Shown here: positions 9,424 to 16,461 of the stretch, one piece after another | Position numbering within the stretch: the stretch's first letter is position 1 | Layout: every line of letters begins with the position of its first letter | Source of the DNA: Paenibacillus aestuarii | GTDB lineage: Bacteria > Bacillota > Bacilli > Paenibacillales > NBRC-103111 | Direction: 5' to 3' | Length of the DNA: 64,000 bases | Assembly: GCF_027789125.1 (NCBI RefSeq) | Contig: NZ_JAQFVF010000083.1 | Location: 54,176 to 118,175 of the forward strand | Position numbers and translations under genes: made by a program | The notes under the pieces: generated by a model | Database searches by the model: none | What the model was told of the DNA's origin: nothing | Seen by the model: only the letters and a program-made list of their open reading frames with translations

Positions 9424-10803
9424 ATGGATGTCGCAGCAGTTGTGCTCCTTTTTGTATGTTTGCTTCTTATTCTGTTATGGCAGCTTAGCGTGCGCAAACG
9501 GCTGATTGCCGAACGGGAGCTCGGACGGACGATGCAGCTATTTGACGTCAGCTTAGAAGTGAATTCGACGATTCGCAAGCAGGATTTGCTGGCTAAAATT
9601 ATGGACACCTCGTCGCGCATCATGAATGCGGAGGCATCTTCGGTTATTTTGGTCGACGAGGAGAAGGGTGAACTGTATTTTGACCTCGCGCTCGGTGAGA
9701 AGGGGGACGAGGTTCGGGAGATTCGCCTCAAGCTCGGGGAAGGCATTGCCGGCTGGGTCGCTCAGACCGGACAATCGGTCAAGGTTGATGATGCGGCGAA
9801 GGACGAACGTTGGTCAGCCAAGGTGGCGAAGCGAGTCGATTACCCAACACGTAACATGCTGTGCGTTCCGCTCGTTAGCAAGGACAAAATTATCGGTGTG
9901 CTGCAGGTGTTGAATAAACGGGAAGGGACGCATTTTACGGATCGTGATTTGAAACTATTGGAGTCCGTCGCTTCGCCGATCGCGGCTTCACTAGAGAACG
10001 CTATGCTGTACGATGCTTTGGAGAAATCGATGCATGCTTTGAAAACGACGACAGCTGCGAAAGAACGCATGGAAAGCGAGCTGCGCATTGCGGCAGATAT
10101 CCAGATGGGCCTGGTGCCGAGGACGGAATTGTCCATTACTTCCAGTTGGGCGGCTGTTCAGGCACAAGCGGTTATTCGCCCGGCCCGCGAGGTGGGCGGC
10201 GATTTTTACGATTTTTTTCGCGTCGGGGAAGATTGCTTGTTCTTTGTATTGGGCGACGTGTCCGATAAAGGGATTCCGGCGGCGCTGTTTATGACCGTGA
10301 CGATGACGCTGCTCAAGGGCAAGATGACGGCAGGGATGACGCCCGGCGAGCTGCTGACTGCTGTCAATCGCGAGTTGTACAAGGATGATTCGACAATGTT
10401 TGCAACGATTCTATGCGGGGTTCTCGATATTGGAACGGGCCGGTTGCTTTACAGTGACGGCGGTCATTGTCCGGCCTATCTGATTCGAAAAGACGGGACG
10501 ATGGAGCAGTTGAAAGGTAAAAAAGGGCTGCCGCTCGGTGTCATGGATGATATGGCCTATCCTGATAATATAAGCTACCTGGAGCAAGGGGACCGGTTGG
10601 TCGTCTACACCGACGGTATTACGGAAGCGGAGGATCAGTGGCAAGAGCAGTACGGGTTCGCGCGATTAGGCGAGCTGCTTCATAAGGAGCGGGCGAGCAG
10701 TCAAGAACGGTTGCTCACGCATATGGTCGAGGACGTCGACCGTTTCGCTGACGGTGCGGTGCAATCCGACGATATGGCGGTGCTCGTCGTTGATCGTAAG
10801 TGA
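9424..10803 (+). CDS. GAF-domain PP2C (SpoIIE/RsbU-type) serine phosphatase
   Basis: 459 residues from ATG 9424; a TTG just before it is in frame, but GGAAGGAGG is best placed for the ATG. One N-terminal membrane anchor (about 3-20) is followed by a GAF sensor domain (about 45-190, with GEGIAGWVAQTG), a short coil and a SpoIIE-type PP2C domain (240-459). Metal-binding motifs are intact: GGDFYDFF, GDVSDKGIPAALFM, VVYTDGITEA and SDDMAVLV. It should dephosphorylate the STAS protein encoded just upstream in response to what the GAF domain senses. Together the three genes form a complete phosphatase-antagonist-kinase switch anchored at the membrane. Confidence 0.92.
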   Translation: MDVAAVVLLFVCLLLILLWQLSVRKRLIAERELGRTMQLFDVSLEVNSTIRKQDLLAKIMDTSSRIMNAEASSVILVDEEKGELYFDLALGEKGDEVREIRLKLGEGIAGWVAQTGQSVKVDDAAKDERWSAKVAKRVDYPTRNMLCVPLVSKDKIIGVLQVLNKREGTHFTDRDLKLLESVASPIAASLENAMLYDALEKSMHALKTTTAAKERMESELRIAADIQMGLVPRTELSITSSWAAVQAQAVIRPAREVGGDFYDFFRVGEDCLFFVLGDVSDKGIPAALFMTVTMTLLKGKMTAGMTPGELLTAVNRELYKDDSTMFATILCGVLDIGTGRLLYSDGGHCPAYLIRKDGTMEQLKGKKGLPLGVMDDMAYPDNISYLEQGDRLVVYTDGITEAEDQWQEQYGFARLGELLHKERASSQERLLTHMVEDVDRFADGAVQSDDMAVLVVDRK

Positions 10804-10939
10804 AATAAACGATACGAAATGCAGCCTTTATTTTCCTTAGATATGATATAGTGAAATGAAAGAGACATCGTTCGCTCGGACACGGAGATACACGGAGCGC
10901 CAAGAACATTTGTAATAAATACTCAAGGAGGTCCATGCC

Positions 10940-11944
10940 ATGCACCAACCGAGAATTAACAGGCAACCCGATACTTCTTTGCACACTTCGAAAAAAAACA
11001 AGCCGGCTCAAGCCTCAGCAGCTGATCCGCTAAGCATTCAGCGGATGATCGGCAATCGTGCCGTCGGCAGCATGCTGAACGTCCAGACGAAGCTGACGGT
11101 CGGTGCGGCCGGCGATGCTTACGAGCAAGAGGCTGACCAAATGGGGAAGTCGGTGGCTGACCATATTGCTGCAAACGATAGCATCCAGCGCAGCGAAGGT
11201 GAGGAGACGGAAGAAGAGGAGCTGCAGATGAAGCCATCGAGCGAGAGCATCCAGCGCAGCGAAGGTGAGGAGACGGAAGAGGAAGCTCTGCAGATGAAGC
11301 CGTCGAGCGAGAGCATTCAGCGTAGCGAAGGCGAGGAGACGGAAGAGGAAGCTCTGCAGATGAAGCCGTCGAGCGAAAGCATTCAGCGCAGCGAAGGCGA
11401 GGAGACGGAAGAGGAAGCTCTGCAGATGAAGCCGTTGAGCGAAAGCATTCAGCGCAGCGAAGGCGAGGAGACGGAAGAGGAAGCTCTGCAGATGAAGCCG
11501 TCGAGTGAAAGCATTCAGCGCAGCGAAGGCGAGGAGACGGAAGAGGAAGCTCTGCAGATGAAGCCGTCGAGCGAAAGCATTCAGCGCAGCGAAGGCGAGG
11601 AGACGGAAGAGGAAGCTCTGCAGATGAAGTCGTCGGACGGCGGAAGTTTTGAGGCGAGTTCTTCGGTGGAGTCGAGGATTCAGGCGCAGCAAGGCGGCGG
11701 AAGCAAGATGGACGAGCGCATTCAGGCGAAGATGGAATCGGCGTTTAATGCTGATTTTGACGATGTACGCATACACAGTAATTCGGAATCCTCCGCGTTG
11801 AATCGATCGCTTGGAGCGGAGGCTTTTGCCACGGGGAACGATATCTTCTTCCGTGAGGGACGATACAATCCGGACAGCCGGGACGGTCAAGAGCTTCTGG
11901 GGCATGAACTGACCCATGTCATCCAGCAGCGGGGCGGCAAGTGA
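10940..11944 (+). CDS. eCIS-core (DUF4157) protein with seven 22-residue repeats
   Basis: 334 residues. The N-terminal part has QRMIGNRAVG and KLTVGAAGDAYEQEADQMG, typical of DUF4157 proteins. Residues 81-234 are seven near-identical acidic repeats beginning SIQRSEGEETEEE. The C-terminal ~85 residues are the eCIS-core domain, with the zinc-protease-like HELTH in LLGHELTHVIQQ near the end. Family knowledge: DUF4157 proteins are linked to extracellular contractile injection systems and to secreted toxins. No sheath, tube, baseplate or ATPase gene is in the window, so any machine lies elsewhere or is absent. The site AAGGAGG precedes the ATG. Function inferred only from the domain. Confidence 0.88.
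   Translation: MHQPRINRQPDTSLHTSKKNKPAQASAADPLSIQRMIGNRAVGSMLNVQTKLTVGAAGDAYEQEADQMGKSVADHIAANDSIQRSEGEETEEEELQMKPSSESIQRSEGEETEEEALQMKPSSESIQRSEGEETEEEALQMKPSSESIQRSEGEETEEEALQMKPLSESIQRSEGEETEEEALQMKPSSESIQRSEGEETEEEALQMKPSSESIQRSEGEETEEEALQMKSSDGGSFEASSSVESRIQAQQGGGSKMDERIQAKMESAFNADFDDVRIHSNSESSALNRSLGAEAFATGNDIFFREGRYNPDSRDGQELLGHELTHVIQQRGGK
11180..11641 (+). repeat. Seven tandem 66-bp units inside the DUF4157 gene
   Basis: Seven in-frame copies of a 66-bp unit, each coding for 22 residues that start SIQRSEGEETEEE and continue LQMKPSSE. The differences are mostly single bases: one Ala-to-Glu near the end of unit 1's acidic run, one Ser-to-Leu in unit 4, and a diverged end in unit 7. 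The closeness at DNA level suggests recent expansion or gene conversion. The units are contiguous without spacers, so this is not a CRISPR array. Confidence 0.97.
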
Positions 11945-11974
11945 ACAAACCAAGTGTGAAGGAGTCCTCTGCAA

Positions 11975-13567
11975 ATGGCCCAAGGGAATCATCAATATCA
12001 ATCGAAGTCGAATGCACGATCTCAGCAGAACGTTAAGCAGCCGCAGCTTTTGAATCGTGCAGCCGCACAGCCGACTCCGCTAGGCCGGGGCTTCTTTATG
12101 CAAATGCAGCGTACGGTGGGCAACCGGGCTACGCAGGCCTATGCCAATCAGTTAATTCAACGAAATCCGGATACGCTGAAGGAAAGAGCGGATGTCGGGG
12201 CGGAAGTCACGTCCGCGTTCGGCGAGAGCTTCGGCAAACGATCCGATGATTTAAAGGACGCTTATAGCACAACGAAAGATGCAGGCACGGCACAGCAATC
12301 TGCTTCCATGGGGGCTGTTTCCTCTACGGCCGACCTGATTGGCGGTCCTTTCCAGATTATGAGCGCGATTCGGGAAACGCTCTCGATCTCTGAGGATTCG
12401 GACCGCACCGATCATAACAAGCGATGGAACTATGCAGGCACCGGCTCGCAGATGATAGAATCCAGCGGGAAAATAGTGAGCGGATCAGCAGGGCTTGTTG
12501 ACAAGGCGTCCAAATCGGCAGGCCATACTGACGGCGTCGGCCATTCCTCGGCGGTGAGCGATTATACGGGTACTGTCGCGGAAGCGATTTCGGCCGTCAA
12601 GAGCACCATCATGGCTGTCAAATCGATTTATGACATGTACAGCCAGCACTCCGAGAATGGCGGCTTGGAAAAGGGTGAAGCGGCCAAAGGCGTTATTACA
12701 GTGATCAGCAACGCCATTCAGGCTGCATCGTCAGGGCTTAAGGTGGCGAAGGGCATCATGGAAATTATGGAGTCCAGCACGGCCAGCTTGGCGTCTGTCA
12801 TACCGGGTGTCAGCATTGCTGTCAGCGGTGTGAAAATTGCTCTGAAAACGGTCGACGTCATTAAAGCCGGGCTGAATCGGTCGGCGATGACGACGTTAAA
12901 ACGCGGATTCAAAGATAAGTACGCAACGTCCGACTTTATTAAGGCCAAGAAGTGGTATCGCAATGCAGGCGTCGATACAGTGAAGCTTGCTGAGCATAAG
13001 CGAAAACTGGAAGCGAAGAAGGCGCTCGGGGATGCGGATGCGACCCGACAGCTGGATGAGATAGCGGAATATGAGCTCGCCAAGGAAATGAAGAACATCA
13101 ACGTGAAGCGGACGACTAGGGGCGGGATGCAAATCGGGATCGAGCTGACCAAGATCGCGGGCGATATCGCGACGCTCACAGGCGTTGGCGCACAGGTCGG
13201 GACGCCGCTGAAAATCGTAGCAAGCGGTGTTGGCGCTGCGATGCCGCTGGCTCGTTCACTCAAGCAGGCAGGCCGTGACCGCGCTGCGAAGGCAGGCTCA
13301 TGGGGCATCACGAAAGCGATCTTTAATGCGGACAAGTCGACAGATAAGAAGTTGGAGCGCCGCTCGAGAGATTCGGCTATGATCATCGACATGCTCCAGA
13401 AGCTTCCCGCCTTTGATGAGACCGATGACAAAGTGGTGGAGCGATACAACCAAGTGAAAAGCTTGGTTGAGGCGACAGGTGTAAGTTTATTCGCATTGGA
13501 GCAATTTAAGACAGACCCGACGAAATTAAAAGCTAAATTAATTGAGGAAATGGGCAAACGAGAGTAA
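11975..13567 (+). CDS. Uncharacterised protein next to eCIS-core gene, shares the QR-x-x-GNRA motif
   Basis: 530 residues, not assigned to a known enzyme family. Near residue 45 it carries MQRTVGNRATQAY, closely like QRMIGNRAVG of the upstream DUF4157 protein, which suggests a shared sorting or docking signal. The middle (about 100-310) is Ala/Gly/Ser-rich amphipathic helix with hydrophobic stretches such as ASVIPGVSIAVSGVKIALKT. The C-terminal part is charged and helical with further small-residue-rich segments. No nuclease, protease or ADP-ribosylation motif was seen. A GAAGGAG site precedes the ATG, 30 bases after the DUF4157 stop. It could be a cargo or pore-forming effector of the eCIS type; this is inference from context. 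Confidence 0.7.
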   Translation: MAQGNHQYQSKSNARSQQNVKQPQLLNRAAAQPTPLGRGFFMQMQRTVGNRATQAYANQLIQRNPDTLKERADVGAEVTSAFGESFGKRSDDLKDAYSTTKDAGTAQQSASMGAVSSTADLIGGPFQIMSAIRETLSISEDSDRTDHNKRWNYAGTGSQMIESSGKIVSGSAGLVDKASKSAGHTDGVGHSSAVSDYTGTVAEAISAVKSTIMAVKSIYDMYSQHSENGGLEKGEAAKGVITVISNAIQAASSGLKVAKGIMEIMESSTASLASVIPGVSIAVSGVKIALKTVDVIKAGLNRSAMTTLKRGFKDKYATSDFIKAKKWYRNAGVDTVKLAEHKRKLEAKKALGDADATRQLDEIAEYELAKEMKNINVKRTTRGGMQIGIELTKIAGDIATLTGVGAQVGTPLKIVASGVGAAMPLARSLKQAGRDRAAKAGSWGITKAIFNADKSTDKKLERRSRDSAMIIDMLQKLPAFDETDDKVVERYNQVKSLVEATGVSLFALEQFKTDPTKLKAKLIEEMGKRE

Positions 13568-13579
13568 AGGGGTTTACAT

Positions 13580-14098
13580 ATGCTTCCAGATAAAATACAT
13601 GCACGTCATTTCGCACAGTTGGGCTATCTGCAGGAAATATTGGATGGATCGGGACTCGCGACGAATTTGCTGGAAAAGTCCGAAGCGATTCCGCTCCACG
13701 TGCTGATTGCCGGTTTTCAAGCGGATTCGAAGGGGCGGGACCGGTTCCTGCATTTCAGTTTTTTGCCGCTTAACGATGAAGAAGTCGAAGCGATTCAACT
13801 GCTACAAATGTACAGCACGTTTCCGTTTCAGCTGCAAGCAGGAAGGCGTCAGGAGCTGGCGGCACTGTTTTTGGAAATTAACACAAGACTGCCCATCGGC
13901 CATTTCGGCATTAACGACCAAGATGAGCTCCATTATCGGTATGTATACAGCATTTCCGCAGCGAAATCGTTCGAACGGGATGAAGTGCTGGAGACATTAA
14001 GCTTTTTCATCTATATGTGCGATATGTTTGCGGATGCTGTTGAGGCGGCAGCTAGCGGTGAAGCTTCAGCGGAGCAAGTGATTCAGTCTTTAAGGTAG
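13580..14098 (+). CDS. Small YbjN-like / chaperone-like protein
   Basis: 172 residues, acidic, starting 12 bases after the 530-residue gene with an AAAGGGG site. The core ALFLEINTRLPIGHFGIND followed by ELHYRYVYSI resembles the YbjN and type III secretion chaperone fold, in which a two-layer alpha/beta domain clamps a partner. The tail is a helix ending in a small-residue stretch. Given tight linkage to a large helical protein, a role as its chaperone or immunity partner is plausible but unproven. It runs into a convergent small gene, overlapping it by nine bases. Confidence 0.65.
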   Translation: MLPDKIHARHFAQLGYLQEILDGSGLATNLLEKSEAIPLHVLIAGFQADSKGRDRFLHFSFLPLNDEEVEAIQLLQMYSTFPFQLQAGRRQELAALFLEINTRLPIGHFGINDQDELHYRYVYSISAAKSFERDEVLETLSFFIYMCDMFADAVEAAASGEASAEQVIQSLR

Positions 14099-14335
14099 GA
14101 GCATAAAGGAGTTATGGCTGCTTTTCATGTACAGTGGAGAGGGGGCCTTTTGCGTTATGGGCATGCAGACTACAAGGTCGTGATCTGCACGAGTTGTTCT
14201 GAACAATATGTTCACAATGACGAGCACTGCAAACGATACCAGCCTGATGAGATAATGGGCGAGCAGTTTGTATAGGATCCCCGGTTCGTTTTCAGACTTG
14301 CCTGGATGAGTCCGATATTGTTCCAACCTCATCAT
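14090..14335 (-). CDS. Small single-span membrane protein downstream of hcp
   Basis: 81 residues from the ATG at 14335, preceded by an excellent AAGGAGGT site; upstream in-frame codons lack one. The sequence has one membrane span (YLIRLVSFAVLVIVNILF, about 27-44) flanked by basic residues and a short tail. It starts 13 bases after the hcp stop, so it should be translated from the hcp transcript. I do not recognise the family. Its placement suggests a link to nitrosative or anaerobic stress. It overlaps the convergent YbjN-like gene by nine bases at its 3' end. Confidence 0.7.
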   Translation of the reverse strand: MMRLEQYRTHPGKSENEPGILYKLLAHYLIRLVSFAVLVIVNILFRTTRADHDLVVCMPITQKAPSPLYMKSSHNSFMLLP

Positions 14336-14348
14336 AGTCAAGACCTCC

Positions 14349-15641
14349 TTAGTGCAGCGAAAGCATAGCCTCCATATCCTCCTGCGCATCTCCGATCAGC
14401 TTCAAGCCGAATTTCTCGACAAGTACGTTCAGGACACCCTCGTTAATGAACTCCGGCGCCTTTGGTCCGATCCGAATATCTTGGATTCCGAGGCTGAACA
14501 AGCCTAATAGAATGGCCACAGCCTTCTGCTCAAACCACGATAGCACGATGCTCACCGGCAGTTCGTTGACACTGCAGCCGAAGGCATCGGCAAGCGCCAG
14601 TGCGATTTTGACCGTGGAGCCGGAATTATTGCATTGACCCAAATCAATGTAACGCGGAATGCCGGTGCCGGGAACCGTGCCGTAATCAACATCGTTAAAG
14701 CGGAACTTGCCGCAAGATGTCGTCAGGATGACCGTATGGCTTGGAAGCGATGTCGCAAGCTCTCGGTAATATTCGCCCCCTTTGCCCGGGGCGTCGCAGC
14801 CGGCGATGACGAAGAATCGTTTGATCAGGCCGTCTTTGACCGCTTGAATGATTTCCGGCGCCAGCCCGATGATCGTTTCATGGTGGTATCCGGTGGTCAG
14901 TAGCAGGTCGGAGTTGATATTCGCCTCCGGCAGCTCGAGCGCCCGCTCAATCAGTGGCGAGAAATCATCGCCGATGATTTTCGTAACGTTCTCCAGTCCG
15001 GCTACCTCATAGGAGAAGAAGCGATCCGCGTACGTGCCCTTGATCGGCATCACGCAGTTGGTCGTCGCCAGAATTGCGCCCGAGAACTCCTCGAACAGCC
15101 GGCGCTGGTCATACCAGGCCTTCCCGATGTTTCCTTTTAAATGCGGATACTGCTTCAGCTTCGGATATCCGTGGGCTGGTAGCATTTCCGAGTGGGTATA
15201 GATGTTGATGCCCTTGCCTTCTGTTTGCTTCAGCAGCTCTTCCAGCGCATAAAGATTGTGCCCCGTCACGACAATGCACTTGCCCTCGATCTTATTCTGC
15301 GAAACCGTCACCGGCTGCGGAATACCGAAGTGCGTCGTGTGCGCACGGTCGAGCACATCCATAATCCTCACTGCGGCGTTTCCGACCTTCATAGCCATGT
15401 TCAGATGCTCTTGCAGATTGAAATTGGAGTTAGTCAAAGTTAGATACAGGGCTTCATGTGTTATTTTATCTACTTCCGGATCGGTGTAACCAAGCTGTCT
15501 GGCGTGTGTCGCATAAGCGGCAATGCCTTTCAGTGCAAAAATGATCGTATCCTGCAGGCTTGCGATTGTCTCGTCTTTCCCACATACCCCGATAACCTTG
15601 CAGCCGCCAGTCGGTGTTTGTTCACATTGGTAACAAAACAT
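14349..15641 (-). CDS. hcp: Hydroxylamine reductase / hybrid cluster protein
   Basis: 430 residues. The N-terminal MFCYQCEQTPTGGCKVIGVC gives Cys3, Cys6, Cys14 and Cys20 for the [4Fe-4S] cluster. Hybrid-cluster ligand regions are visible: TTGYHHETIIG, VIAGCDAPGKGGEYY, TTSCGKFRFN and DLGQCNN. At 430 residues it is shorter than the ~550-residue enzymes of enteric bacteria and resembles the class that lacks one helical bundle. The family reduces NO or hydroxylamine-type nitrogen species under low oxygen. CGGAGG lies before the ATG. An FNR-type box 78 bases upstream fits anaerobic control. A small membrane protein gene follows on the same strand. Confidence 0.96.
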   Translation of the reverse strand: MFCYQCEQTPTGGCKVIGVCGKDETIASLQDTIIFALKGIAAYATHARQLGYTDPEVDKITHEALYLTLTNSNFNLQEHLNMAMKVGNAAVRIMDVLDRAHTTHFGIPQPVTVSQNKIEGKCIVVTGHNLYALEELLKQTEGKGINIYTHSEMLPAHGYPKLKQYPHLKGNIGKAWYDQRRLFEEFSGAILATTNCVMPIKGTYADRFFSYEVAGLENVTKIIGDDFSPLIERALELPEANINSDLLLTTGYHHETIIGLAPEIIQAVKDGLIKRFFVIAGCDAPGKGGEYYRELATSLPSHTVILTTSCGKFRFNDVDYGTVPGTGIPRYIDLGQCNNSGSTVKIALALADAFGCSVNELPVSIVLSWFEQKAVAILLGLFSLGIQDIRIGPKAPEFINEGVLNVLVEKFGLKLIGDAQEDMEAMLSLH

Positions 15642-15718
15642 GTTGCATCCTCCGTTCGGTGATTGACTATACGATGTTCTCTTACACGATTAGCTTATCA
15701 GACGGGGGAGAAGTTGAA

Positions 15719-15734
15719 TGTGACCTTCGTCACA
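15719..15734. promoter_or_regulatory. FNR/CRP-type operator upstream of hcp
   Basis: TGTGACCTTCGTCACA is a perfect match to the TGTGA-N6-TCACA box of FNR-family regulators in Bacillales. If the factor binds at -41.5 of the minus-strand promoter, transcription of hcp would start near 15685, with the hexamer TAAGCT as -10. It also lies upstream of the plus-strand DUF896 promoter. The regulator itself is not in the window. Confidence 0.75.
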
Positions 15735-15764
15735 CAGTGCGATATATGATGTCTCGGAGAGCTA

Positions 15765-15803
15765 TTGACAATTATCTTAATTTGATTTATCTTAAAATTA
15801 AGA
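15765..15803 (+). promoter_or_regulatory. Promoter with overlapping palindromic operator before DUF896 gene
   Basis: TTGACA (15765-15770), a 17-base spacer and TATCTT (15788-15793) form a sigma-A-type promoter. The perfect palindrome TCTTAAAATTAAGA (15790-15803) covers the -10, which suits a repressor. Extra half-sites TCTTAA at 15775 and TTAAGA at 15813 flank it. The same palindrome, in inverse orientation of its centre, recurs at 16089-16102. Confidence 0.6.
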
Positions 15804-15850
15804 AATATGATTTTAAGATATTGAAAAGCGACTTCAAGGAGGTAATAAAA

Positions 15851-16075
15851 ATGATTCCAATTTTGAATCGAATTAATGAACTGAGCAGAATTGAGCGCAG
15901 CATAGGTCTATCTGATACCGAGAAAGTGGAACAGGCAGAACTTCGGACGCAGTATTTACAGATTTTACGCGGGCAAGTATTCTCGACGCTGTTGAGCGTA
16001 TCTATTATGGATGAGTTAGGGAACGATGTAACGCCTAAAAAGCTTATTGACAAAAAAAACGCTAATGCTCAGTAA
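15851..16075 (+). CDS. DUF896 family small protein
   Basis: 74 residues from ATG 15851, chosen because AAGGAGGTAATAAAA precedes it; the open frame upstream has no such site. MIPILNRINELSRIERSIGLSDTE is trimmed here to its key parts: RINEL, EK-x-EQAELR-x-QYL and GNDVTP-x-KL, the DUF896 (YnzC-like) signature. The family is small, helical and found in Firmicutes; in Bacillus subtilis ynzC lies in an SOS-induced operon. No LexA box is visible here; an AT-rich palindrome and an FNR-type box lie upstream instead. Confidence 0.9.
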   Translation: MIPILNRINELSRIERSIGLSDTEKVEQAELRTQYLQILRGQVFSTLLSVSIMDELGNDVTPKKLIDKKNANAQ

Positions 16076-16088
16076 TTTTTGTTATATA

Positions 16089-16102
16089 TCTTAATTTTAA
16101 GA
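16089..16102. promoter_or_regulatory. Second copy of the AT-rich palindrome
   Basis: TCTTAATTTTAAGA is the exact reverse complement of the operator at 15790-15803. It sits 14 bases after the DUF896 stop and just before a TAAAAT hexamer (16118-16123) that could be a -10. It may put the following leader under the same repressor as the DUF896 gene. The regulator is unknown. Confidence 0.45.
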
Positions 16103-16129
16103 ATACTAGAAATAAGGTAAAATTATCAA

Positions 16130-16239
16130 TTGGCATCCACACGAAAGATCCCCATGACAGGGTTGCTTATGCCAACTCTAACGGGACACGATAGCAGATA
16201 AGGGAGCAGATTGCCGCAGCCGGCAACTGTTCCTTTTTT
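16130..16239 (+). ncRNA. Possible structured leader RNA ending in a terminator
   Basis: TTGGCAT (16130-16136) pairs with ATGCCAA (16169-16175) around an inner CCC/GGG hairpin with a conserved-looking single strand CACACGAAAGA. A terminator stem follows: GGAGCAG and TTGCCG (16203-16216) pair with CGGCAA and CTGTTCC (16221-16233), then six T. A closed helix followed by a terminator is how riboswitches and attenuators are built, but I could not match it to a known class. It may also simply be the terminator of the DUF896 transcript with chance pairing upstream. Confidence 0.35.
16203..16239 (+). terminator. Rho-independent terminator
   Basis: A 13-bp stem with one bulged A and a CAGC loop is followed by TTTTTT at 16234-16239. 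It separates the DUF896 transcript from the importer operon. Confidence 0.85.
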
Positions 16240-16363
16240 ACTGCATACAAGGGCAAATGACAGGTACATTCATCGTATAGCTAGAAAAGATTACGCTATG
16301 CGCTAAGCATATGACAATAATTGATCTCCGGCCGATTTGAGCTTGTTGAACAAGGATTGTCAC

Positions 16364-16392
16364 TTACTTGCAGGCGGAGCTTCTCCTATAAT
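16364..16392 (+). promoter_or_regulatory. Putative promoter of the importer operon
   Basis: A consensus TATAAT (16387-16392) lies 17 bases after a weak TTACTT (16364-16369). The gene starts about 70 bases further on. The weak -35 suggests activation, possibly by the AraC-type regulator encoded second in the operon. Confidence 0.45.
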
Positions 16393-16461
16393 AAACCCGA
16401 GAACGCTGCTGCTCAGCATCTTGCACAGCAGCTAATTTAGCTGAATCAACGGGAGGCTATT

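Noticed and set aside
11180..11641. Repeat array considered as CRISPR
   Set aside because: Units are contiguous, 66 bp, coding and lack spacers.
11030..12001. Minus-strand frame of 323 residues with repeats
   Set aside because: Antisense of the 66-bp tandem units; the repeats keep all frames open. The plus strand has the DUF4157 motifs.
12718..13557. Minus-strand frame of 279 residues
   Set aside because: Shadow of the Ala-rich 530-residue gene, which has a good ribosome site.
10940..14098. A complete contractile injection system
   Set aside because: Only the DUF4157 protein and two unknown neighbours are here; no sheath, tube, spike, baseplate or AAA ATPase gene.
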